The position numbers were made by a program, and so were the translations under genes. 19,279 nucleotides of DNA from JBBECE01 sp964574935 (lineage in GTDB: Bacteria > Pseudomonadota > Alphaproteobacteria > Rhizobiales > Devosiaceae), in assembly GCA_964574935.1 (NCBI GenBank), contig CAZNOZ010000039.1, positions 1 through 19,279 of the forward strand, read 5' to 3'. Positions 1-6,854 of this stretch are shown here, in pieces; within the stretch, counting starts at the first letter, position 1; every line of letters begins with the position of its first letter. The notes beneath the pieces were generated by a model. That model did no database searches. It was not told the origin of the DNA and saw nothing but the letters and a program-made list of their open reading frames with translations.

Positions 1-2436
1 CGCCAGCTCATGGAGAACCAGGAGCCCGCGCGCCGCCAGATGGGCCGCGAAAAGTTCATCGAGCGCGTCTGGCAATGGAAGGAGCAGTCCGGCGGCGAAA
101 TCCTCGACCAGCTCAAGCGGCTGGGCGCGTCCTGCGATTGGTCGCGCGAGCGCTTCACCATGGACGAGGGGCTTTCGCGCGCCGTCCTCAAGGTCTTCGT
201 CGACCTCTACAACGAAGGCCTGATCTACCGTGCCAAGCGGCTGGTCAACTGGCACCCGGAACTGCAGACCGCGATCTCGGACCTTGAGGTCGAGAACATC
301 GAGGTGCCGGGGCACCTTTGGCATTTGCGCTATCCGCTCGCCGACGGCGTCACCTACGCGCACCCGACCGAATTCGATGCAGACGGCACTCCGACCGCCC
401 ACGAGACCCGCGACTACGTCGTCGTCGCCACCACCCGCCCCGAGACCATGCTCGGCGACACCGCCGTGGCGGTGAACCCCGAGGACGAGCGCTACCGGCC
501 TTTGGTCGGCAAGGATGTCATCCTGCCGCTGGCCGACCGGCCGATCCCGATCGTCGCCGACGAGCACGCCGACCCCGAACAGGGTTCCGGCGCCGTCAAG
601 ATCACCCCGGCCCACGATTTCAACGACTTCCGGGTCGGCGAGCGCCACAATCTCGAACAGATCAACATCTTCAACCCCGACGCCACCATCAACGACAACG
701 CGCCGAAAACCTATCGCGGCCTCGACCGCTTCGTGGCGCGGCAAAAAGTGCTCGACGAACTCGAGACCAGGGGCCTGATCGACCATGTCGAGGACAGGAA
801 GATCATGGTCCCCCACGACGAGAAGTCGAAGCTCGTCGTCATCGAGCCGTATCTGACCGACCAGTGGTTCGCCGACGCCGAAACGCTGGCCGGACCGGCC
901 CGCGATTCGGTGCGCCAGGGCCGCACCAAATTCGTGCCGAAAAGCTACGAGAACACCTATTTCGCCTGGATGGACAACATCCAGCCCTGGTGCATCTCGC
1001 GGCAGTTGTGGTGGGGCCACCAGATCCCGGCATGGTACGGGCCGGACGGCGAGGTGTTCGTCGCCCACGACGAGGACGAGGCCGCCGCCGCCGCCCGGAC
1101 CCACTACGGAGAGCCCACCGAGCTCACCCGCGACCCCGACGTCCTCGACACCTGGTTCTCCTCGGCCCTGTGGCCGTTCTCGACCCTGGGCTGGCCCGAC
1201 AAGACCCCGGAACTCGACACCTACTACCCGACTTCTGTGCTCGTCACCGGCTTCGACATCATCTTCTTCTGGGTCGCCCGGATGATGATGATGGGGCTGA
1301 AACTCACCGGCACCGAGCCCTTCCACACCGTCTACATGCACGCCCTGGTCCGCGACGCCGAGGGCCAGAAAATGTCCAAGACCCGCGGCAACGTCATCAA
1401 CCCCTTGGAACTCATCGACAAATTCGGCGCCGACGCCGCCCGCTTCACCTTTGCCGCCATGGCCGCCCAGGGCCGCGACCTGCGCCTCGCCGAATCCCGC
1501 GTCGAGGGCTATCGCAACTTCGTCACCAAGCTGTGGAACGCCGCCCGCTTCCTCGAAATGAACGAATGCGCGCGGGAGGCCGACTACGACCCCGCCGCCA
1601 ACGCCCTGCCGCTCAACCGCTGGATCGTCGGGGCGACCGAGCGCGCCGTCGCCGCCGTCACCGCCGGCCTCGACGAGTTCAAGTTCAACGAGGCCGCCGC
1701 CGCCGCCTACGAGTTCGTCTGGCACACCTTCTGCGACTGGTATGTCGAATTGTCGAAACCGCTGCTGAGCGGCGACGACGCCGGGGCGCGGGGCGAAACC
1801 CGGGCCACCGCGGCCTGGGCGCTCGACCAGATCCTCAGGCTCCTGCATCCCTTCATGCCCTTCGTCACCGAGGAGTTGTGGGCCGAAACCGGCAAGGCCG
1901 GACCGGCGCGCCAAAACCTGCTGGTGCTCGAGCGCTGGCCGGTGCCGCTCGGGCTCGCCGACGCGGCCGCCGACAGCGAACTGGAATGGCTCATCGAGCT
2001 CGTCTCCGGCATCCGCTCGGTGCGTGCCGAGATGAACGTGCCCGCCGGCGCCATGGTGCCGCTCGTCCTGGTCGGCGGCGACGACAAGGTGCGCGGCCGG
2101 CTCACCGCGAACGGCGCGCTGGTTGAACGCGTCGCGCGCCTCGACGGCATCGCCTTCGCGGACACCGTGCCCCCGAACGCCGCGCAGATCGTCATGGTCG
2201 ACGCCACCGCCTGCCTGCCGCTGGCCGGGGTCATCGATCTGGAGGCCGAAAAGCTCCGCCTCGGCCGGGAAGCCGAGCGGCTGGGCGGCGAAATCGACAA
2301 GATCGACAAAAAGCTGGCCAACGAGCAGTTCATGCAGCGGGCCCCCGAGAGCGTCATCGAGACGCAGCGCACGCGCCGCCGCGACTACGAAGAGCAGAAG
2401 GGCCGCACCGAGGCCGCATTGTCGCGGCTGAGTTAG
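1..2436 (+). CDS. valS: Valine--tRNA ligase (ValRS), 5'-truncated by the window edge
   Basis: Charges tRNA-Val with valine in the cytoplasm (class Ia synthetase) and edits mischarged Thr. The reading frame is open from base 1, and 811 codons are visible. The N-terminal Rossmann part with the HIGH motif lies upstream; alphaproteobacterial ValRS is around 940-950 residues, so roughly 130 are missing. Visible in order: the CP1 editing domain with TTRPETMLGD (about visible residues 144-153) and GSGAVKITPAHD; PWCISRQLWWGHQIPAWY; DVLDTWFSSALWPF; the KMSKS loop as KMSKTRGN (bases 1369-1392); the anticodon-binding helical domain; and a charged C-terminal coiled coil from about base 2240, typical of ValRS. 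The ATG at base 10 is an internal Met, not the start. The stop is TAG at 2434-2436. A secreted-protein gene follows after 37 bases. No frameshift or missing motif was seen. Confidence 0.97.
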   Translation, partial: RQLMENQEPARRQMGREKFIERVWQWKEQSGGEILDQLKRLGASCDWSRERFTMDEGLSRAVLKVFVDLYNEGLIYRAKRLVNWHPELQTAISDLEVENIEVPGHLWHLRYPLADGVTYAHPTEFDADGTPTAHETRDYVVVATTRPETMLGDTAVAVNPEDERYRPLVGKDVILPLADRPIPIVADEHADPEQGSGAVKITPAHDFNDFRVGERHNLEQINIFNPDATINDNAPKTYRGLDRFVARQKVLDELETRGLIDHVEDRKIMVPHDEKSKLVVIEPYLTDQWFADAETLAGPARDSVRQGRTKFVPKSYENTYFAWMDNIQPWCISRQLWWGHQIPAWYGPDGEVFVAHDEDEAAAAARTHYGEPTELTRDPDVLDTWFSSALWPFSTLGWPDKTPELDTYYPTSVLVTGFDIIFFWVARMMMMGLKLTGTEPFHTVYMHALVRDAEGQKMSKTRGNVINPLELIDKFGADAARFTFAAMAAQGRDLRLAESRVEGYRNFVTKLWNAARFLEMNECAREADYDPAANALPLNRWIVGATERAVAAVTAGLDEFKFNEAAAAAYEFVWHTFCDWYVELSKPLLSGDDAGARGETRATAAWALDQILRLLHPFMPFVTEELWAETGKAGPARQNLLVLERWPVPLGLADAAADSELEWLIELVSGIRSVRAEMNVPAGAMVPLVLVGGDDKVRGRLTANGALVERVARLDGIAFADTVPPNAAQIVMVDATACLPLAGVIDLEAEKLRLGREAERLGGEIDKIDKKLANEQFMQRAPESVIETQRTRRRDYEEQKGRTEAALSRLS

Positions 2437-2441
2437 GCTTG

Positions 2442-2461
2442 GGGCCGGCGGGCGCCGGCTT
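2442..2461 (+). terminator. GC hairpin after valS (weak terminator or intercistronic stem)
   Basis: Six bases after the valS stop, GCCGGC (2444-2449) and GCCGGC (2454-2459) form a 6-bp stem around a GGGC loop. Two G-U pairs could extend it to 2442/2461. No T-run follows. The Shine-Dalgarno GGAGG (2462-2466) of the next gene sits directly on its 3' side, so it may instead modulate translation of that gene. In GC-rich DNA such stems also arise by chance. Confidence 0.3.
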
Positions 2462-2473
2462 GGAGGAACGAAG

Positions 2474-3169
2474 ATGATTCGGACCACAGTGATCCTGGGA
2501 GCGTTCCTCGCCCTGCTCGCGTCCAGCGCCGCCCACGCGCAGTCCGGCAAGCCGCTCACCGTCGGCGAACGCACCGTCACCATTGCCATTCCGGCCGGCT
2601 ATTCGGACCTGGCCGAACTTTCGGAAAGCCTGAACGCGGAACTGATGTCCTTCGTCGGCGAGGGCGAGACCGCGCTGATGGCCATCGTCGATGCCAACGC
2701 CGCGCAGCTCGATCCCAATTGGCAGCTCACCTCGGTCTACGCGATCGTTTCGGTGATCGACAACTCGGTGCCCGGCACGACTTCGCCCGCCGAGTTCGCC
2801 GCGCAATTCGACTTTCTTGCCAACGGGCTCACGGATGTGAGCCGGCTTTCCCTGCCCGATGCGGCGGCGCTGGTCGCCGATGCGCTGGGCTCCGGCGCCT
2901 CTCCGCCCCATTTCAATCCGGCCTCGCGGCTCGCCATCGAAAGCGTGCAGGTTCTCGAGATATCCGACAGGCGGGATCTGGCAGGCGCCATCACCTTCCT
3001 GCATCCCACCGCCGAAAACGCGCTGCTGGTCACCGATCTGGGTCTGGTCGACGTCAACGGCCAGATGATCAAGATCGCCGCCTACGCCTTCCTCAACGAT
3101 GCCGGCACCATCGACACCCTGCAGGCGCTCGGCAAGGCGATCCGCGACGGCACGCTGGCCGCCAACTAG
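2474..3169 (+). CDS. Secreted/periplasmic protein of unknown function (231 aa)
   Basis: I do not recognise the family. The N-terminus is a clear Sec signal peptide: Arg at position 3, a hydrophobic core at about residues 6-18, and likely cleavage after AHA at residues 20-22. The remaining roughly 208 residues are soluble, with no further membrane span, no cysteine and no visible enzyme motif. The mature part alternates short beta-like stretches with helices (for example around LVADALG and LGKAIRDG), which would fit a small globular periplasmic domain. The start is well supported by GGAGG 7 bases upstream of the ATG. It lies 37 b after valS on the same strand and may be cotranscribed with it. 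A GC palindrome follows its stop, then a gene-free stretch before ilvD, so it probably ends the valS unit. Function unknown; periplasmic location inferred from the signal peptide. Confidence 0.85.
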   Translation: MIRTTVILGAFLALLASSAAHAQSGKPLTVGERTVTIAIPAGYSDLAELSESLNAELMSFVGEGETALMAIVDANAAQLDPNWQLTSVYAIVSVIDNSVPGTTSPAEFAAQFDFLANGLTDVSRLSLPDAAALVADALGSGASPPHFNPASRLAIESVQVLEISDRRDLAGAITFLHPTAENALLVTDLGLVDVNGQMIKIAAYAFLNDAGTIDTLQALGKAIRDGTLAAN

Positions 3170-3179
3170 CCGCTCGCGG

Positions 3180-3193
3180 GCCGCCCGGGCGGC
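3180..3193 (+). terminator. 14-b GC palindrome after the secreted-protein gene
   Basis: GCCGCCCGGGCGGC is a perfect palindrome 10 bases after the stop at 3169. It could form a compact stem in the transcript. No T-run follows, so it is at best a weak or factor-assisted terminator. Its position at the junction between two likely transcription units is the main support. Confidence 0.3.
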
Positions 3194-3391
3194 TGCCGCA
3201 ATCGTGCCATATTTGCAACAGCGTTCGGCGATTCTCCGGGGCCCGTTTACCCTCATCGCGCTTCCCCGGCATTCGCCACAATGTGACCCAAAAGCGCGCC
3301 ATATAGCGGTGGCGGCGGACATTCGAGCAAGTGAGTTTCGGCGCTTGGGGACGGCGCGAAAGCGGCCCGATGGCGCGGTTCCTCGTCCGCT

Positions 3392-3420
3392 CTTGTGCCG
3401 ATTTCGCAAGATGTTCATAT
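3392..3420 (+). promoter_or_regulatory. Candidate ilvD promoter
   Basis: CTTGTG (3392-3397), a 17-b spacer and TCATAT (3415-3420) each match 4 of 6 positions of the alphaproteobacterial housekeeping consensus CTTGAC-N17-CTATAT. Transcription would start near 3427, in the inverted repeats and about 40 b before the ilvD ATG. Inferred from pattern only. Confidence 0.33.
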
Positions 3421-3426
3421 AGGCCT

Positions 3427-3449
3427 TTCAACTTCCGGTTGAACAACCG
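3427..3449. repeat. Two overlapping inverted repeats before ilvD (candidate operator)
   Basis: TTCAAC (3427-3432) and GTTGAA (3438-3443) are perfect 6-b arms around TTCCG. Overlapping them, CGGTTG (3436-3441) and CAACCG (3444-3449) are perfect 6-b arms around AA. The middle sequence is shared, so the two structures are mutually exclusive as RNA but could serve as adjacent protein half-sites as DNA. They overlap the predicted transcription start and end 19 b before the ilvD ATG. No regulator is identified. Confidence 0.35.
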
Positions 3450-3468
3450 CGAACCCTGGACGACGCCC

Positions 3469-5181
3469 ATGGATGCCAAAAATATCGACAAGTCGCGACT
3501 GCCCAGCCGGCATGTGACGGAGGGCCCGACGCGGGCGCCGCACCGCTCCTACTACTACGCCATGGGGCTCGGCGCCGCCCAGATNNNNNNNNNNGCGTCC
3601 TGCTGGAACGAGGCCGCGCCGTGCAACATCTCGCTCATGCGCCAGGCGCAGGCGGTCAAGGCGGGCGTCGTCGCCGCCGACGGCACGCCGCGCGAGTTCA
3701 CCACCATCACCGTCACCGACGGCATCGCGATGGGCCACGAGGGCATGAAGTCGTCGCTGGTCAGCCGCGAGGTGATCGCCGATTCCGTCGAGCTGACGAT
3801 GCGCGGGCACTGCTACGACGCGCTGGTCGGCCTGGCCGGCTGCGACAAGTCCCTGCCGGGGATGATGATGGCGATGTGCCGGCTCAACGTGCCGTCCGTG
3901 TTCGTGTATGGCGGTTCGATCCTGCCCGGCCGCTTCCGGGGCCGCGACGTCACCGTGGTCGATATCTTCGAGGCCGTGGGGCTGCATTCGGTGGGCAAGA
4001 TGTCGACCGAGGATCTCGACGAGCTCGAGGCCGTGGCGTGCCCGTCCGCCGGCGCCTGCGGCGGCCAGTTCACCGCCAACACAATGGCAATGGTCTCCGA
4101 GGCGATCGGCCTGGCGCTGCCCTATTCGGCCGGCGCCCCGGCGCCCTACGAGGTTCGGGACCGTTTTTGTGAGGCCGCCGGCGAGGCGGTGATGGCCTTG
4201 CTGCGCGACAACATCCGACCGCGCGACATCGTCACCCCCCAGGCCCTGGAAAACGCCGCCACGGTCGTCGCCGCCTCCGGGGGCTCGACCAACGGCGCCC
4301 TGCATCTGCCGGCGATCGCCCACGAGTGCGGGATCGAGTTCGACCTCTTCGACGTCGCCGAGATCTTCAAGAAGACCCCCTACATCGCCGATCTGAAACC
4401 GAGCGGCCGCTACGTCGCCAAGGACCTTTTCGAGGCCGGCGGCATCCCGATGGTCATGAAGACGCTGCTCGACAACGGCTATCTGCATGGCGACTGCCTG
4501 ACCGTCACCGGCCGGACAATCGCCGAAAACCTCAAATCCGTCGCCTGGAACGACGATCAGGACGTGGTCGTGAAGGCGGACGCCCCGCTCAGCCCCACCG
4601 GCGGCGTGGTCGGGCTCAAGGGCAACCTCGCCCCCGACGGCGCGATCGTGAAGGTGGTCGGTCTCGCTGCGCTGCAATTCCGCGGCCCCGCCCGCTGCTT
4701 CGACAGCGAGGAGGCGTGTTTCGAGGCCGTCTCCAACCGCGCCTACGAGGAAGGCGAGGTGCTCGTTATCCGCTACGAGGGCCCCAGGGGCGGCCCCGGC
4801 ATGCGCGAGATGCTTTCGACAACCGCCGCCATCTACGGCCAGGGAATGGGCGACAAGGTGGCGCTGATCACCGACGGGCGCTTCTCGGGCGGCACCCGCG
4901 GCTTCTGCATCGGCCATGTCGGCCCGGAAGCCGCCGTCGGCGGGCCGATCGGGCTTCTGCGCGACGGCGACGTCATCGTCATCGACGCCGACAAGGGCGA
5001 TATTTCCGTCGAGCTCAGCGACGAGGAGCTGGCCGGGCGCCAGGCCGAATGGACACCGCCCGAGAGTTCCTTCGGCGCCGGCGCCATCTGGAAATACGCC
5101 CAGCAGGTCGGCCCTGCCCGCCATGGCGCGGTGACCCATCCCGGCGCCAAGGGCGAAAAGAGGTGCTATGCGGACATCTGA
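3469..5181 (+). CDS. ilvD: Dihydroxy-acid dehydratase (contains an assembly gap)
   Basis: Catalyses the dehydration of 2,3-dihydroxy-isovalerate and 2,3-dihydroxy-3-methylvalerate to the 2-keto acids in valine, isoleucine and leucine synthesis; a cytoplasmic Fe-S enzyme of the IlvD/Edd family. Family landmarks: ASCWNEAAPCN, VTDGIAMGHEGMKSSL, GLAGCDKSLPGMMMAM, YGGSILPG, ACPSAGACGGQFTANTMAM, SGGSTNGALHLPAIA, GPRGGPGMREML, TDGRFSGGTRGFCIGHVGPEA and EWTPPESSFGAGAIWKYA. The three cluster cysteines are expected in APCN, AGCDKS and GACGG, and all are present. I chose the ATG at 3469, which gives about 570 residues as usual for the family. Ten Ns at 3585-3594 interrupt codons 39-42; the frame agrees on both sides. 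The 3' end overlaps the ExoR-like gene by 14 b, suggesting cotranscription. ErpA, encoded in this window, is a plausible supplier of its cluster (inference). Confidence 0.96.
   Translation: MDAKNIDKSRLPSRHVTEGPTRAPHRSYYYAMGLGAAQXXXXASCWNEAAPCNISLMRQAQAVKAGVVAADGTPREFTTITVTDGIAMGHEGMKSSLVSREVIADSVELTMRGHCYDALVGLAGCDKSLPGMMMAMCRLNVPSVFVYGGSILPGRFRGRDVTVVDIFEAVGLHSVGKMSTEDLDELEAVACPSAGACGGQFTANTMAMVSEAIGLALPYSAGAPAPYEVRDRFCEAAGEAVMALLRDNIRPRDIVTPQALENAATVVAASGGSTNGALHLPAIAHECGIEFDLFDVAEIFKKTPYIADLKPSGRYVAKDLFEAGGIPMVMKTLLDNGYLHGDCLTVTGRTIAENLKSVAWNDDQDVVVKADAPLSPTGGVVGLKGNLAPDGAIVKVVGLAALQFRGPARCFDSEEACFEAVSNRAYEEGEVLVIRYEGPRGGPGMREMLSTTAAIYGQGMGDKVALITDGRFSGGTRGFCIGHVGPEAAVGGPIGLLRDGDVIVIDADKGDISVELSDEELAGRQAEWTPPESSFGAGAIWKYAQQVGPARHGAVTHPGAKGEKRCYADI
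3585..3594. other. 10-N assembly gap inside ilvD
   Basis: Ten Ns sit between the MGL-containing helix and ASCWNEAAPCN. The round number suggests a placeholder. From remembered relatives (MGL-TEEQI-HQPFVGV-ASCWN) about 22 bases would be expected here, 12 more than printed. That difference is a multiple of three, which explains why the frame still agrees. Confidence 0.9.
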
Positions 5182-6046
5182 CGGCCCGCGTTGGATGCGA
5201 CTTGCGGCGGTCGCCGCGCTGCTGGCGGCCACCACCGTTGCGTCCGCTCAGCAGAGCGCGCCGGCGCCACCCCCCGATTCCTCGGTCCTGGAGGTTGACG
5301 ACAATGGCGATGTCTCCGACCAGGATCGCGGCGGCGAGCGCAATCTCGGCGAGGCCGACAGCTTCACCTATGTCCTGAACTACCAGGGCGGCGTCCCCGC
5401 CGACACCTTGCTCATGGCGCTGCAAAGCGCCGCCGATGCCGGCATGCCGCTGGCGCTGTGGCAGCTCGGCCTGATGTATGAGAGCGGACGCGGCGTCGAA
5501 CCGGACTCGGCCAAGGCGCTCAACTATTTCCGCCTCATCACCGACCAGTTTGAATACGCCCCGCCGCATTCGGTCGACGCCGATATCGTCGCCAGCAGTT
5601 TCATCAAGGTCGCCCACTACTACAGCGTCGGCATGCCCGACGCCGGCATCGAGGTCGACAAGCGGCTTGCCCAGGACAAGCTGCTGCACGCCGCCACCCA
5701 GTTCCGCAATGCCGAGGCCCAGTATCAGCTCGCCCTGCTGTACCTGGAGGGCGGCACCAACTACGGCACCATCCAGGCCATCCGGTGGTTCCGGCTGGCC
5801 GCCCAGAAGGACCATCACGGCGCCCAGGCCCGCCTCGGCGATCTGCTGTTTCACGGCGAGGGGATCGAACCGGCCCCGATCGAAGGGCTGATGTGGCTGA
5901 CACTGGCCCGCCGGGGCGCCATCGGCACGCCCGACGAAAGCTGGATCACCGAGCTCTCCGAGAGCGCGCTGGCCAGCGCTTCGGCGGACGTCGTTGAGCG
6001 CGCCGACCAGCACGCCGACATGCTCGCCCCGCAACTCGGCGGCTAG
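5168..6046 (+). CDS. exoR: ExoR-like periplasmic Sel1-repeat protein
   Basis: A 292-aa exported protein with a signal peptide (hydrophobic core at about residues 12-24, likely cleavage after ASA at 25-27), a short Pro/Asp-rich linker and Sel1-like repeats over about residues 75-245. Readable repeats include ALWQLGLMYESGRGV, AEAQYQLALLYLEGG and AQARLGDLLFHGEGI. The order and spacing, including the segment VAHYYSVGMPDAGIEVDK between repeats, resemble rhizobial ExoR. ExoR binds the periplasmic part of the sensor kinase ExoS and holds the ExoS-ChvI system off, affecting exopolysaccharide, motility and host interaction. As I recall, rhizobial exoR also lies beside xth/erpA/dgt/argS, which supports orthology. 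AAGAGG (5158-5163) lies 4 b before the ATG at 5168; the alternative ATG at 5195 would give a shorter n-region. It overlaps ilvD by 14 b. No exoS or chvI is in the window, so the regulatory role is inferred. Confidence 0.75.
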   Translation: MRTSDGPRWMRLAAVAALLAATTVASAQQSAPAPPPDSSVLEVDDNGDVSDQDRGGERNLGEADSFTYVLNYQGGVPADTLLMALQSAADAGMPLALWQLGLMYESGRGVEPDSAKALNYFRLITDQFEYAPPHSVDADIVASSFIKVAHYYSVGMPDAGIEVDKRLAQDKLLHAATQFRNAEAQYQLALLYLEGGTNYGTIQAIRWFRLAAQKDHHGAQARLGDLLFHGEGIEPAPIEGLMWLTLARRGAIGTPDESWITELSESALASASADVVERADQHADMLAPQLGG

Positions 6047-6056
6047 CGACCGGCGC

Positions 6057-6836
6057 CTAGAGGTCGAACCTCGCCACCACCGGCACGTGATCGGAGGGCT
6101 TGTCCCAGCCGCGCGTGTCGCGGTGGATCGAGACCGCCTGCAGCGCATCGGCGGCCTGCGGCGAGACCATCAGATGGTCGATCCGGATGCCGGCGTTCTT
6201 CCGCCAGGCGCCCGACTGAAAATCCCAGAAAGTGAAGTCGGGCTCCGCCGAAACCGCGCGCACCGCGTCGGTCAACCCGAGCGCCGCGAAGGCCCGGAAC
6301 CGCTCGAGGCTTTCGGGCCGGTAGAGCGCGTCGCCCCACCACGCCGTCGGGTCGTGGGCGTCGCGATCGGACGGGATGACATTGTAGTCGCCGGCGATGA
6401 TCAGCGGCTCTTCGAGCGCCAGCGCCTTCGTTGCCCACGCCGTCAGCCGATCCATCCAGCCGAGCTTGTAGGGGAACTTCTCCGAGTCCACCGGATTGCC
6501 GTTCGGCAGGTAAATCCCCGCCACCCGCACCGCGCCCGTGGGCACCGACACCACCGCCTCGATGAACCGTGCCTGCTCGTCCGACTTGTCGCCCGGCAAC
6601 CCGCGAGTAACCTCGTCGAAGGGCAGCTTCGACAGGATCGCCACGCCGTTGAACGCCTTCTGGCCGTGGGTCGCGACGTTGTAGCCGAGCGCTTCGAACG
6701 CCTCGCCGGGGAAGTTCTCGTCCAGCGACTTGATCTCCTGCAGGCACACCATGTCGGGGCTGTTCGTTTCGAGCCACACCTTGACCACCTCGAGCCGCGC
6801 CTTGATGCCGTTGATGTTCCAGGTGGCGATCTGCAT
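6057..6836 (-). CDS. xth: Exodeoxyribonuclease III / AP endonuclease
   Basis: DNA repair enzyme of the exonuclease-endonuclease-phosphatase superfamily, which cleaves at abasic sites and removes 3' blocking groups. At 259 aa it matches the length of E. coli ExoIII closely. All catalytic residues are visible at nearly the same numbers: N7 (TWNINGIKAR), E34 (CLQEIK), Y109 (GIYLPNGNP), D150 and N152 (AGDYNVIP), D220 (RIDHLMVS), D249 and H250 (PSDHVPV). It is the last gene of the leftward unit, 18 b after the serine hydrolase stop. Its own start has only a weak Shine-Dalgarno (GCGGGGAC upstream), which fits translation from a polycistronic message. Its stop lies 10 b from the stop of the convergent ExoR-like gene, and no terminator is visible in that gap. 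Family certain; the exact paralogue (xthA or a second copy) cannot be told from one window. Confidence 0.96.
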   Translation of the reverse strand: MQIATWNINGIKARLEVVKVWLETNSPDMVCLQEIKSLDENFPGEAFEALGYNVATHGQKAFNGVAILSKLPFDEVTRGLPGDKSDEQARFIEAVVSVPTGAVRVAGIYLPNGNPVDSEKFPYKLGWMDRLTAWATKALALEEPLIIAGDYNVIPSDRDAHDPTAWWGDALYRPESLERFRAFAALGLTDAVRAVSAEPDFTFWDFQSGAWRKNAGIRIDHLMVSPQAADALQAVSIHRDTRGWDKPSDHVPVVARFDL

Positions 6837-6854
6837 GCCCGCGTGTCCCCGCCG

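Larger units (their letters stand above)
3170..3468 (+). promoter_or_regulatory. Gene-free stretch upstream of ilvD
   Basis: These 299 bases hold no convincing gene. The ilvD frame stays open back to a GTG at 3331, but those 46 codons are Arg-rich and do not look like IlvD. The visible contents are the 14-b palindrome at 3180-3193, a few short AT-rich patches (near 3210, 3300 and 3412-3421), a candidate promoter at 3392-3420 and overlapping inverted repeats at 3427-3449. No riboswitch, leader-peptide attenuator or tRNA was recognised. Confidence 0.6.

Noticed and set aside
318..2126. 602-codon + frame inside valS
   Set aside because: Arg/His-rich product from a shifted frame of valS; not protein-like.
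3331..3468. N-terminal extension of ilvD from the GTG at 3331
   Set aside because: The 46 extra codons are not IlvD-like, and the region looks like promoter DNA; ATG 3469 gives the family length.
3415..5235. 606-codon minus-strand frame opposite ilvD
   Set aside because: Low-complexity His/Gly/Ala shadow; ilvD on + has all family motifs.
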